A stretch of 52,439 nt of DNA from positions 1-52,439 of the forward strand of contig JAOPVE010000097.1 in assembly GCA_025963185.1 (NCBI GenBank). The letters are read 5' to 3'. This document shows, piece by piece, positions 41,746-49,911 of the stretch. This DNA comes from Actinomycetes bacterium. Its GTDB lineage: Bacteria > Actinomycetota > Actinomycetes > Mycobacteriales > Cryptosporangiaceae. How positions within the stretch are numbered: position 1 is the stretch's first letter; each line of letters opens with the position of its first letter. The notes beneath the pieces are model-generated. The model ran no database searches and had not been told where the DNA came from. It saw only the letters and a list, made by a program, of their open reading frames with translations. A program made the position numbers and the translations under genes.

Positions 41746-42636
41746 ATGGCTTCTCTGGCAGGCAAGGCGGCCGCGATGATCGCGGGCGCGGCGGTTCTCG
41801 GCGCGGTCGGCGCGGGCGTGTACTCGATCATGCCCAACGCTTCGGCGGACGAGAAGGTGGCCGGCGACAAGGCGGCGGCCGTCACTTCCATCCCACAAAC
41901 CCCGGAGAAGCCGCCACCGACCGCGTTACTCGACCAGCCCCCGGCCGAGCCGTCCGCCCCGGCCACCAGTGCGCCGTCCGCCGTCGTCACGAAGGCCCCC
42001 GCCGCGCCGGTCGCGGTGAAGCCCGGCACGCCCGCCGAGGTCTGCCGGGGCACCGGACCGGGCCAGCTCGCCGTCGAGAAGTACCTCGCCACCCACACCG
42101 AGTTCGGTCCCGTGACGGTCGACGGCAAGCAGAGCGCCCAGGACTGTGCGGCGATCAAGAAGTTCCAGGCCCGCTACGGGGTGCTGCCGCTCGCGGGGTA
42201 CGCGGGGCCGGTCAGCGGATCCGTGGCGACCCGCCTGAGCAGCGTCGCCACCGCGAAGTGCTCGGTGAAGGGCCTGACGGTCTGCGTCGACCTCACCTCG
42301 CAGACGATGTGGGTGGTCTCGGGCGGCAGGACCGTGCTGGGTCCGGTGCCGATCCGGACCGGGCGGGCGGGCAAGGCCACGCCGCCGGGGTTCTACTCGA
42401 TCCAGGACAAGAAGAAGTGGACCACGTCGTCCGAGTTCAAGGACGTCCCGCTGCCCTACTGGGAGCGCTTCAACGGCGGCATGGGCTTCCACCAGACCCC
42501 GAGCTACCTCTACGACCAGAACTCCCCGGGCTCGCACGGCTGCATCAACCTGCTCCGCCGGGACGCGATCGCCCTCTTCGGACTGACCCACAGCGGCACC
42601 CGCGTCCACATCTTCGGCGCCAAGCCCGGCACCTGA
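41746..42636 (+). CDS. L,D-transpeptidase (YkuD) with peptidoglycan-binding domain
   Basis: ATG 41746 follows GGGGGAAACC. The 296-residue product has a hydrophobic N-terminal segment (about 5-28) that is either a signal peptide or anchor, and a Pro/Ala-rich stalk. A PG_binding_1-like domain (about 100-165: VEKYLATHTEFGPVTVDG) precedes the catalytic YkuD domain (about 170-290), with the Cys nucleophile in SPGSHGCINL. It should form 3-3 cross-links or attach proteins to peptidoglycan outside the membrane. It lies between the two helicase-associated genes. Confidence 0.93.
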   Translation: MASLAGKAAAMIAGAAVLGAVGAGVYSIMPNASADEKVAGDKAAAVTSIPQTPEKPPPTALLDQPPAEPSAPATSAPSAVVTKAPAAPVAVKPGTPAEVCRGTGPGQLAVEKYLATHTEFGPVTVDGKQSAQDCAAIKKFQARYGVLPLAGYAGPVSGSVATRLSSVATAKCSVKGLTVCVDLTSQTMWVVSGGRTVLGPVPIRTGRAGKATPPGFYSIQDKKKWTTSSEFKDVPLPYWERFNGGMGFHQTPSYLYDQNSPGSHGCINLLRRDAIALFGLTHSGTRVHIFGAKPGT

Positions 42637-42764
42637 TCGCGGCGCTGCTCGCCGGTGCCTTGGCGATCGGGGTGTGGGTCTGGAATCGGCGCCCCCCTCG
42701 CCGCAGGCTGCGCGCCCCGGCGGGGTGACTCCGATACGGTCGCCTGTACACCAAGGAGGCCGGT

Positions 42765-43400
42765 ATGGGCACATTGCTGGACGCGATCGCGGCAGGCGAC
42801 CTCGACCGGGTGAAGGAGATCATCGAGGCGCATCCCGAGCGCGCGGCCGACCGGGGGCCCGATGGGGTCTCGGTGGTCCTGCGCTGCCTGTACTCGGGCC
42901 GCCTCGAACTCGCCCAGGCCGTGCTCGCCGCCCACCCGCCGCTGGACGTGTTCGACGCCTCGGGCCTGGGTGACATCTCCTCGCTCGCGAGCATGCTCGC
43001 GGCCGGCGCGCCGGTCACCGAGTACGCCGGGGACGGCTTCACCGCGCTGCACCTCGCCGCCTTCTTCGACGCCCCGTACGCGGCCGCGCTGCTGGTGCGG
43101 GCGGGTGCCGATCCGGAGGCGGTGTCCGACAACGAGATCCGGGTAAGGCCGCTGCACAGTGCGCTCGCGGGACAGTCGGTGGGGGTCGCGTCGATGCTGC
43201 TGGCGATCGGTGCGGATCCGGACGTGGTCCAGCACGGCGGTTTCACCCCGCTCATGGCCGCGGCCCAGAACGGCGACGCCGAATTCGCGGATCTGCTGCT
43301 GGCCTGCGGTGCCGATCCGCGCCGGGCCAGCGACGACGGCCGCACCGCCGCCGATCTCGCCCTCGCGGCGGGCCACGCGGCGCTCGCCGAGCACCTCTAG
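42765..43400 (+). CDS. Ankyrin-repeat protein
   Basis: AAGGAGG precedes the ATG. The 211-residue cytoplasmic protein contains about six ankyrin-like helix-loop-helix units. The clearest are GDGFTALHLAAFFDAPYAAA, RPLHSALAGQSVGVASMLL, GGFTPLMAAAQNGDAEFADL and GRTAADLALAAGHAALAEHL. It is a protein-binding scaffold without catalytic domain. The stop codon shares the CTAG tetranucleotide with the stop of the convergent gene. Confidence 0.92.
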   Translation: MGTLLDAIAAGDLDRVKEIIEAHPERAADRGPDGVSVVLRCLYSGRLELAQAVLAAHPPLDVFDASGLGDISSLASMLAAGAPVTEYAGDGFTALHLAAFFDAPYAAALLVRAGADPEAVSDNEIRVRPLHSALAGQSVGVASMLLAIGADPDVVQHGGFTPLMAAAQNGDAEFADLLLACGADPRRASDDGRTAADLALAAGHAALAEHL

Positions 43401-45769
43401 GAGTCCGCCGCCGCCGGCTCGTCCGTGAGGATCGCCGAGGTGATCCGGTGCAGGGCGATCGTCAGGGTGATGTCGGCGTTCTCGTCGTCCGCCCGCAGGT
43501 AGCCCGCGCCGATCGACAAGGGCCGCAGCAGCCGCCGCAGCGTGCCGCCGTGGGGGTCCACGTACCCGAGCCACACCTGCCGGCGCTCGCGGGCGGCCTG
43601 CTGGAGCACCGCGATGGCGGTCGCGGCCGTCGCGCCGGGCGCGTCCAGGGTCGTGACCGGGGCCCGGCGCGCCGAGCGGGCCGCGTCGTCGCCCCTCCGC
43701 ACCGCCCGGACGGCCTCGGTGAGCTGATCGTCCGACAGCGTCGGCAGGTCGGCCCCGGGCCTGGTCAGCCTCGGCCGGGGCGCGGCGCGGCGCGCGTCCG
43801 GGCGGCTCAGGACGAGTGTGCCGAACTCGTCCTCGATGACCGGGGCGTACCCGGCCGTGCGCAGCCCGTCGATCAGCCGGTTCGGGGTGGCCGTCGAGAT
43901 CAGGACCGTGGGAGCGAGCCGCCGTAGCCGAAGCGCCTCGCAACGGCGATCCGCGAGGATCTCGGTAAGCAGCGTCTCGTCGTCGCTGCGCAGGTACGCG
44001 GAGGCGGATCCCGACCGCAGTCCGCCGTGCCGCCGGGCCACGTCGTCGATCAGGTAGGTCAGCGCCTGCGGTACGGCCGTCCGCGAGCGCTCCTTGAACA
44101 GCAGGTGCAGGTCCGAGGCCGAGCGCCCGGCGTCCAGTGCGCGCCGCACGCTCGCCGGGGTCACCCGGTAGACCGTCGCGCTGCCCGCCGACTCGACGTC
44201 CGCGACGAGCGCGAGCTGGGCGGCCAGTTCGGGCTGGAGCGGACCGGGGGCGACGACGGTGAGATCCGCCTGGACCAGAACGTGGTCCAGCGGATCGGGG
44301 AGCTGGGCCGCGAGCACCGGCGCCGGATCGGTCCCCGCGAGCAGGGCGCGGCCGTAGCTGGTCAGGGCCCCGCGACCGGTCACGCCGAGGATCGCCGCCT
44401 CGCCGAGCGCCCACCGGACCGCGTCCTCCCGCCGCCGGCCGCCCCGCCGCGGCGAGCGCCAGTGCAGCAGGGACAGGACGTCCTGGGGCCCGGCCGCCGC
44501 GTTCTTGGGCAGCCCCGCGAGCACGGCCAGGGTCATCCGGCGCAGCTCCGGCGCGCTGACCCGCTCGGCGTCGAACGAGAGCGGGGCGATGATGCGGTCC
44601 TTGTCGTCGCGCTGGCCGATCAGCCCGGGGAGGCGGGTCATGCCCAGCCACGCGCGCGCGATCCACGCCCAGCGGACCTCCTGGGTCTCGCCGGTCCACG
44701 TGTCGTAGCCGGGGGTGGGCAGCCACTCCGGATCCCCGGAGCCGGTGTCGTCGAGCAACCCGGCGGAGCGCGCGAGTTCCAGCAGCAGCGGGAGGCTCGG
44801 CTCGTCGACCCCGGCGGACTTGGCCAGGCGCCGCGTATCGCGCACGCCGATCCCACCGGAGCGCAGCACCCCCGGCGGATCCGCCGCGCAGGCCTCCAGT
44901 ACCGCGTCGACCAGCCGGAGGACCTCCGTGGCCTGCCCCGATCCGGCCCGGTCCGCGTCGGGCTGTTTCACCGAGGGGATCTCCGGCGGGCTCGGATGCA
45001 GCTCGCCGAGCACGTTCGCCTCGCGCAGCACCAGCCCGACCTCGCGCGGCAGCTCGACGCTGTCGTCGTCCAGGGCCATCAGCAGCCCGTGCGCGAGCAG
45101 CCAGCGGACCGGCGTGTCGGTCTCGGCGGCGGGCACCGAGCGCCGCGCCTCCCGGACCGCCCCGAGCGGCGGGCCCTCCGCGAGCTTGCGCAGCACCGCC
45201 TGGGCCTCGGGCGGGGCGAGGTTGACGAGGTGCTGCACCCGGTGCCGCTCGCCGAAGGCCTCCGCGAGCAGGGCGCCGGCCTCGGGCTGGCTCGTCGGCG
45301 GGAGGCTGAGCGCGTCCAGGATCGGTGCGAGCTGGGCCGTGCTGTAGGTCGTGACCAGCGCGGACATCGGCCTGCCGAGCCCCGCGGGGTACGGCGAGCA
45401 CGTCTCGTCGGCCGCCGCCGTGACCCTGAGGTGGTCGCCGTCCGGCCAGACGATCCCCAGCGTCGTGAGGGTTTTCACCGCCTCCCGGACGGCCGCCTCG
45501 GGTGCCCCGGTACCCGCGAGCGCGCCGAGGGCGTCGACGCTGGTCTTCTCGTGCAGCCGCAGGCCGTCGAGGATTTCGAGGGTGAACAGGTCGAGATGGT
45601 CGAGCGCCCTGGCCACCGACATCCGGGTCTGCGCGCGGCTGGCGAGCACCGAGACGTCGATCGGGACGGGAACTGCCAGGTCAGGGCGGGCACGCAGCAG
45701 CGCGGCGAGCTCCTCGTCGGGCAGCGCCCTGAGGTGCTCGGCCAGGGTGCGGTGCGCCGGCCTGCTCAT
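43397..45769 (-). CDS. Helicase-associated (XPB/Ssl2-like) domain protein
   Basis: The 790-residue protein starts at ATG 45769 with a weak ribosome-binding site. The N-terminus (about 1-120) reads LAEHLRALPDEELAALLRARPDLA, typical of the actinobacterial XPB-partner family. The C-terminal about 200 residues include RLAPTVLISTATPNRLIDGL and GYAPVIEDEFGTLVLSR, a helicase-C-like fold without Walker motifs. It probably works with the XPB helicase, as suggested by gene pairing in other actinobacteria. The last residue of the gene overlaps the ankyrin gene stop. Confidence 0.88.
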   Translation of the reverse strand: MSRPAHRTLAEHLRALPDEELAALLRARPDLAVPVPIDVSVLASRAQTRMSVARALDHLDLFTLEILDGLRLHEKTSVDALGALAGTGAPEAAVREAVKTLTTLGIVWPDGDHLRVTAAADETCSPYPAGLGRPMSALVTTYSTAQLAPILDALSLPPTSQPEAGALLAEAFGERHRVQHLVNLAPPEAQAVLRKLAEGPPLGAVREARRSVPAAETDTPVRWLLAHGLLMALDDDSVELPREVGLVLREANVLGELHPSPPEIPSVKQPDADRAGSGQATEVLRLVDAVLEACAADPPGVLRSGGIGVRDTRRLAKSAGVDEPSLPLLLELARSAGLLDDTGSGDPEWLPTPGYDTWTGETQEVRWAWIARAWLGMTRLPGLIGQRDDKDRIIAPLSFDAERVSAPELRRMTLAVLAGLPKNAAAGPQDVLSLLHWRSPRRGGRRREDAVRWALGEAAILGVTGRGALTSYGRALLAGTDPAPVLAAQLPDPLDHVLVQADLTVVAPGPLQPELAAQLALVADVESAGSATVYRVTPASVRRALDAGRSASDLHLLFKERSRTAVPQALTYLIDDVARRHGGLRSGSASAYLRSDDETLLTEILADRRCEALRLRRLAPTVLISTATPNRLIDGLRTAGYAPVIEDEFGTLVLSRPDARRAAPRPRLTRPGADLPTLSDDQLTEAVRAVRRGDDAARSARRAPVTTLDAPGATAATAIAVLQQAARERRQVWLGYVDPHGGTLRRLLRPLSIGAGYLRADDENADITLTIALHRITSAILTDEPAAADS

Positions 45770-45868
45770 CAGCGTCAACGTTATCCGCCGGCCCCGGCCG
45801 CGTGGTGCTTGCCCGTAGCCGGTTGGATCGGTCATCGTTCAGGCGACCACGCGTTACGAGGAGGAGTC

Positions 45869-46069
45869 ATGGAGTCCGAGACCCGTCCGGCCAGCAAACC
45901 GGGCAAGGGGAAGAACCCCGCTCCTAAGGACGGCTACCTGCCCGTCAACGAGATGCTGGGGGAGTACCAGGGCGCGAACAGCCCCTTCGGCGACGAGGTC
46001 AAGTTCCCCCTCCCGCTGGACCAGCTGAACTACACCCACCCCGATCCGCTGGCGCCCGGCGGCGAGTAA
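45869..46069 (+). CDS. Small conserved-type protein (66 residues)
   Basis: GAGGAGGAG lies 3 nt upstream of ATG 45869. The 66-residue product is hydrophilic with a Lys/Pro-rich first half and the motif KDGYLPVNEMLGEYQGANSP, then FPLPLDQLNY. No membrane segment is present. Its position next to the helicase-associated gene resembles M. tuberculosis Rv0863 (recollection). Function unknown. A palindromic element starts 24 nt after the stop. Confidence 0.8.
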   Translation: MESETRPASKPGKGKNPAPKDGYLPVNEMLGEYQGANSPFGDEVKFPLPLDQLNYTHPDPLAPGGE

Positions 46070-46093
46070 GGCCCCTCTTCTTCCGAAGTCTTC

Positions 46094-46145
46094 CGAAGTG
46101 CGGAACCTGTGACCGGTCATAGCCGGTCGGAGGTTCCGCACTTCG
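46094..46145. repeat. Dispersed palindromic element, copy E
   Basis: The 15-bp arms CGAAGTGCGGAACCT / AGGTTCCGCACTTCG are perfectly complementary, though the sequence differs from other copies at GTAAC->GAACC on both arms. The paired changes are compensatory and show selection or conversion for structure. The inner part is GACCGGTC..GCCGGTC. The neighbours on both sides are on the same strand. Confidence 0.92.
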
Positions 46146-46639
46146 CGTTTGTGGGCGTCTAGAGCAACCGAAACGCACCCGGGATCGGCTTGCGATTGTT
46201 ACGGGCACACTTCCGGCATATCCCGATATCCACTATTCGGTGCGACCGATATAGGTAATTAATCCGGTCCTCGTCACACAAAGATCATTCCGGATCCTAC
46301 AGAGAAACGGACATTCGGTATTCCTCGGAGCCCACTCCACAGGTTCTGATTCCGGCGGCCGATCTGGACGGGCGAACGGAGGTCAGGCGATGCGATCGAC
46401 GCGACCGCAGCGCGCTTACCGAGTTCGTCCGAGAGTCCCCGTCGCCGGTTGGTTCCTGCCGCCGGCGACGGGTGATCGGAGGGACGCGGCAGCCGCTCTG
46501 CGATCGGCGGCGGCCGCACTCACTGTCCGGATCGGCCACCTGGACGCGGCGGCGCGCCGCATTTCCCGGTGGCTGGTTTCGGCCGGCCAGCGGCGCGTCG
46601 TCGCCCCGACTTCCCCAGGGACGACCGGAGGAGATTCTG
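46146..46639. other. Intergenic region with an open frame of uncertain status
   Basis: The first about 140 nt are AT-richer (about 46190-46330) and probably carry a promoter. ATG 46390 has a perfect GGAGG 7 nt upstream and starts a frame that runs without stop into the HAD-LarE gene, overlapping the 73-residue gene in another frame. I treat it as non-coding or a remnant, because its codons are less biased. Confidence 0.5.
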
Positions 46640-46861
46640 ATGGGTACCGCGGTGGATCCGGAACTGCTGGTGTGCGCCGAGCGAGTGCTGGAGCGGCACC
46701 GTCCGCACCTCGCCGAGGTCGGGCGGCCGCAGTGCGAGTACTGCGCCGAGGCGTGGCCGTGCCCGTCCGCGGAGTCCGCGCAGCAGGCGGCGACGCTGGC
46801 CGGCGGACCGCACGTGACGCTCGTCGAGGTACCCACGCAGCGGTCTCCAGGCGACTCCTAG
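46640..46861 (+). CDS. Small CxxC protein (73 residues)
   Basis: GGAGGAG lies 6 nt before ATG 46640. The acidic 73-residue product has a single cluster CEYCAEAWPCPS at about 31-42 with CxxC plus a third Cys, which could bind zinc. There is no signal peptide. It lies 23 nt before the HAD-LarE gene and may be co-transcribed. Function unknown. Coding is supported by the excellent ribosome-binding site. Confidence 0.75.
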   Translation: MGTAVDPELLVCAERVLERHRPHLAEVGRPQCEYCAEAWPCPSAESAQQAATLAGGPHVTLVEVPTQRSPGDS

Positions 46862-46884
46862 GCCAGTTCCGTAGGGTCGGGGGC

Positions 46885-48327
46885 ATGCGCCCTCCCACGG
46901 TCGGGTTCGACCTCGACATGACGCTGCTGGACAGCCGTCCGGGCATCGCGGCGGCGTACCAGGCCCTCTCGGCCGAGTACGGGGTCGAGATCGACACGGC
47001 GCTCGTGGTCAGCCGACTCGGTCCGCCGCTCACGCACGAACTGGCGAACTGGTTCGCGCCCGGGCAGGTCGAGTCGGTCGCCGCCCGCTACCGAGAGCTT
47101 TATCCGGGGATCGCCGTGGCGGCGGCACCACTGCTGCCCGGCGCCCGCGAGTCGGTCGAGGCCGTGCGCGCCCACGGAGGCAAGGCGCTGGTGGTCACGG
47201 GCAAGTTTGCGGCCAACGCGCAGCTCCACCTGGACCACCTGCGGCTCACCGTCGACGCCCTCTACGGCGACGTGTGGGGAGCCCAGAAGGCGGACGCCCT
47301 GACCGAGCACCACGCCGAGATCTACGTCGGCGACCACGTGGGGGACATGCTGGCCGCGCACGAGGCCGGGGCGGTCGCCGTGGCGGTCCAGACCGGGGGC
47401 TGCACGGCAGACGAGCTGCGCGACGCGGGGGCGGCGGTGATCCTGCGGGACCTCACCGAGTTCCCCGGATGGCTCGGCGAGTACGTCCTCGACGGCAGGC
47501 TCGCCGCTCTCGACGCGGCGCTGCGGGAGCTGGGCAGCGTGCTGGTCGCCTTCTCGGGCGGCGCGGACTCGGCGTTTCTGCTGGCAGCGGCCGTGCGCGC
47601 GCTCGGACCGGAGAACGTGGCCGCCGCCACCGCGGTGTCCCCCAGCCTGCCCGCGACCGAACTCGCCGCGGCGGCCGAGTTCGCGCGCGGCCTCGGGATC
47701 CGCCACCTCACCCCCCGGACCGACGAGATGAGCCGCGAGGGCTACCGGGCCAACGCGGGGGACCGCTGTTACTTCTGCAAGGCAGAGCTGCTCGACACCG
47801 TGCTCCCGCTCGCCGCCGCGCACGGGCTCGCCCGGGTCGCCACCGGCACCAACGCCGACGACGCCGTCGCCGGGTTCCGGCCGGGCATCGGAGCGGCCGC
47901 CGAGCGCGGCGCGGCGACCCCGCTACTCGCCGCTGGACTGACGAAAGCCCAGGTCAGGGCCGCATCGAGGCGCTGGGGGCTGGCCACCGCCGACAAGCCG
48001 GCCGCCGCGTGCCTGTCCAGCCGGGTGGCCTACGGGATCGCGATCACCCCGTCCCGGCTGGCCCGGATCGAGCGTGCCGAGGCCGGGTTGCGATCCGCCC
48101 TGGCCGAGGCGGGGATCGGTGTGGCGAACCTGCGGGTCCGTGATCTCGGCGACACCGCTCGCGTGGAAGTGGACGCGGCCGCCGTGCCCCTGCTGGCCGC
48201 CCACCCGGCCGTCCTCGCCGCCGTCGAGGGGTTCGCCGAGGTCACGGTGGATCCGCGGGGCTTCCGGTCCGGATCCATGAACGACCTGCTCAGCCGGTCC
48301 GCGGAGCAGGACAGGGCGAACGGCTGA
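46885..48327 (+). CDS. HAD phosphatase fused to LarE-like sulfur transferase
   Basis: ATG 46885 (GGGGGC just upstream) gives 480 residues. Residues 1-205 are a HAD hydrolase: [13 protein letters not shown] (motif I), [11 protein letters not shown] (II), [11 protein letters not shown] (IV). Residues 212-480 are LarE-like: PP-loop [14 protein letters not shown] (about 224), [12 protein letters not shown] (CxxC), TGTNADD, and [10 protein letters not shown] with the Cys that in Lactiplantibacillus LarE is sacrificed. No ATG or GTG lies at the junction, so it is a true fusion. LarE makes the pincer thiocarboxylate of the lactate-racemase nickel cofactor with LarB and LarC; neither is in the window. 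The fused phosphatase role is unknown. Confidence 0.93.
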   Translation: MRPPTVGFDLDMTLLDSRPGIAAAYQALSAEYGVEIDTALVVSRLGPPLTHELANWFAPGQVESVAARYRELYPGIAVAAAPLLPGARESVEAVRAHGGKALVVTGKFAANAQLHLDHLRLTVDALYGDVWGAQKADALTEHHAEIYVGDHVGDMLAAHEAGAVAVAVQTGGCTADELRDAGAAVILRDLTEFPGWLGEYVLDGRLAALDAALRELGSVLVAFSGGADSAFLLAAAVRALGPENVAAATAVSPSLPATELAAAAEFARGLGIRHLTPRTDEMSREGYRANAGDRCYFCKAELLDTVLPLAAAHGLARVATGTNADDAVAGFRPGIGAAAERGAATPLLAAGLTKAQVRAASRRWGLATADKPAAACLSSRVAYGIAITPSRLARIERAEAGLRSALAEAGIGVANLRVRDLGDTARVEVDAAAVPLLAAHPAVLAAVEGFAEVTVDPRGFRSGSMNDLLSRSAEQDRANG

Positions 48328-48430
48328 CGCGTTCCCGTTTGCCGTCCGCCCGGGCATCGCTAGCCTTGAAGTGCGAGGCAGCCGTTCGTGCTGCCTTTCT
48401 TTGTCCCGGACGAGCAGAGCTGAGGTCAAC

Positions 48431-48817
48431 GTGCCTACCGGCAAGGTGAAGTGGTTCGACGTAGAGAAGGGCTTCGGCTTTCTCTCCCGGGACGACGGTG
48501 GCGACGTCTTCGTGCACAAGGGCGCGCTGCCTCCCGGCGTCACCGAGCTGAAGCCGGGTGCGCGGGTCGAGTTCGGGGTCGCCGCGGGCCGCAAGGGCGA
48601 GCAGGCGCTGTCGGTGGAGTTGCTGGATCCGCTCCCGTCCGTCGTGCAGGCCCACCGGCGCCCGGCCGAGGAGCTCCACGGCATGGTCGAGGACATGATC
48701 AAGCTGCTCGAGGCCAAGGTCCAGCCCGACCTGCGCCGAGGCCGCCACCCCGACCGCAAGACCGCCAAGAAGATCGCCGAACTGGTGCACGCCGTCGCCA
48801 AGGAACTCGAAGTCTGA
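48431..48817 (+). CDS. Cold-shock domain protein with C-terminal helical extension (CspB-like)
   Basis: GTG 48431 has GAGG 6 nt upstream. The 128-residue product has an N-terminal cold-shock domain (about 1-66), [20 protein letters not shown] and VFVHKGAL, where the second motif differs from the usual VFVHFSA. A basic and helical extension (about 70-128) is absent in ordinary Csp proteins. In M. tuberculosis the similar long Csp (Rv0871) lies in the same order near the XPB and DUF2771 genes. It probably binds RNA. Confidence 0.93.
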   Translation: MPTGKVKWFDVEKGFGFLSRDDGGDVFVHKGALPPGVTELKPGARVEFGVAAGRKGEQALSVELLDPLPSVVQAHRRPAEELHGMVEDMIKLLEAKVQPDLRRGRHPDRKTAKKIAELVHAVAKELEV

Positions 48818-48862
48818 CGTCAATGCGGGGCTGCGGTGGCAAGCCGGCCGTATCTTGTGCGC

Positions 48863-49531
48863 GTGACGCTGCCTCCCGAGCAGCCGGGACAGCACCCGGC
48901 CCCGCCGCCCTCGCTCCAGTACCCGCCCCCCGGATATGCGCCGCCTGGGTACACCCCGCCCGGGTACACACCGCCTGGGTACACACCGCCCGGGTACGCA
49001 CCGCCCGGGTACCCACCACCTGGATATGGGCCGCCCGGGTCTGCGCCGCCTGGGTACCCGCTGCCCGGGGGCGGCTGGCCGCCGCCTCCGCCGCGGAAGA
49101 ACAACCAGGCGCTGATCATCACGCTGAGCGTGATCGGCGCGGTCCTCGTGCTGATCTGCGGGGGCGGCGCGCTGGCCGTGGCCGTTTTCGCGACCCGCGT
49201 CGCTCCATCCGTCAGCCGCGCGGTGAATGCCGCCGACGGGATCCGGACCGGTGCGCGCGCGTTCCTCGATCCGCTGGTGGCCGGCGAGCCGTCCAAGGCG
49301 TTCAAGGCCACCTGCGCGGAGGTCCAGACCAACTACACGGCGGACGACCTCACCGACATCGTCGCTGACCGCTGGCCCGCCACGTACAAGATCACGTCAG
49401 TGCAGGCCACGGGCACGGACAAGGGCATCGCGAGCGCGACAATCTCGTTCCGCAGCGGCGAGACCTACAGCCACGACTACCCCCTCCTCAACGAAAACGG
49501 CACCTGGCGAGTCTGCGGCGACCCCATCTGA
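48863..49531 (+). CDS. Pro/Gly/Tyr-repeat membrane protein with extracellular domain
   Basis: GTG 48863 gives about 222 residues (GTG 48836 is possible). Residues 10-75 are repeats of PPGYxPPGY, encoded by 15-bp tandem repeats. A single membrane helix (about 83-110) is followed by an extracellular domain (about 115-222) with two Cys (TCAEV and WRVCG) that may form a disulphide. The layout is typical of actinobacterial proteins with Pro-rich cytoplasmic tail, one helix and a small DUF4878/NTF2-like domain. The role is unknown. A decayed palindromic element follows at the stop. Confidence 0.85.
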   Translation: MTLPPEQPGQHPAPPPSLQYPPPGYAPPGYTPPGYTPPGYTPPGYAPPGYPPPGYGPPGSAPPGYPLPGGGWPPPPPRKNNQALIITLSVIGAVLVLICGGGALAVAVFATRVAPSVSRAVNAADGIRTGARAFLDPLVAGEPSKAFKATCAEVQTNYTADDLTDIVADRWPATYKITSVQATGTDKGIASATISFRSGETYSHDYPLLNENGTWRVCGDPI

Positions 49532-49535
49532 CCCC

Positions 49536-49587
49536 CGAAGCGCGTGCCGTTGTGCCGCCCAGGGCCGGTCTGATGGCACAGACTTCG
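49536..49587. repeat. Degenerate copy (H) of the dispersed palindromic element
   Basis: CGAAG...GCGTGCC...GGCCGGTC...GGCAC...CTTCG keeps outer CGAAG/CTTCG and GTGCC/GGCAC pairs in the family order, 4 nt after a stop codon. It shares the GCGTGCC variant with copy G. Confidence 0.55.
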
Positions 49588-49740
49588 GCGGATCGGCGGG
49601 GGGTGCGTCGGCGGCGGGGGGTTCGGCGGCCGGGTCGCTGGGGGATCCGCTGAAAAAGTTTTGCGGAAAGTTGTTGGTGGTGGGTGGGGACGGATCTCAC
49701 AGCTCCGAGAAGCAGGACCACTCGGACTAGGGAGATCCCG

Positions 49741-49812
49741 ATGAGCAGCCGCCGCCAGAACCGCTCGACCGCCTCGCTTGCCGCTACTCAGCCGCGCTGG
49801 GGCTGGGGCTGA
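49741..49812 (+). CDS. Possible 23-residue peptide ending PRWGWG
   Basis: ATG 49741 is preceded by GGGAG at an ideal 6-nt spacing. The frame encodes a basic N-terminus (SSRRQNR), a Ser/Thr/Ala stretch and the end QPRWGWG, then TGA. A palindromic element begins 26 nt after the stop, the usual position for genes here. It could be a small structural peptide or a precursor of a modified peptide. No modifying enzyme is visible nearby. Chance is possible. Confidence 0.35.
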   Translation: MSSRRQNRSTASLAATQPRWGWG

Positions 49813-49838
49813 CCCCGATCCTGGGAAAGAACGATCCC

Positions 49839-49892
49839 CCGAAGTGCGGTAACCAAAGCCGGTCGGGACCGGTCGCAGTTACCGCACTTCGG
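49839..49892. repeat. Dispersed palindromic element, copy F
   Basis: The 15-bp arms CCGAAGTGCGGTAAC / GTTACCGCACTTCGG flank the inner hairpin CCGGTC-GG-GACCGG. It ends 19 nt before the mqnD stop (minus strand) and starts 26 nt after the small frame on the plus strand. Confidence 0.92.
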
Positions 49893-49911
49893 AAAGAAGC
49901 GAAGGTTGAAC

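Larger units (their letters stand above)
49532..49911. other. Intergenic region before mqnD end
   Basis: These 380 nt contain decayed element H, a G-rich segment with GAAAAAGTTTTGCGG near 49652, the 23-residue frame and palindromic element F. I see no larger gene. Confidence 0.7.

Noticed and set aside
42510-45401. A 963-codon open frame on the minus strand
   Set aside because: It is a GC-driven shadow in another frame of the helicase-associated gene, and its translation is an Arg/Ala/Gly-rich string.
48935-49060. Tandem repeats suggestive of CRISPR
   Set aside because: The 15-bp units are contiguous without spacers, and encode in-frame PPGY repeats.
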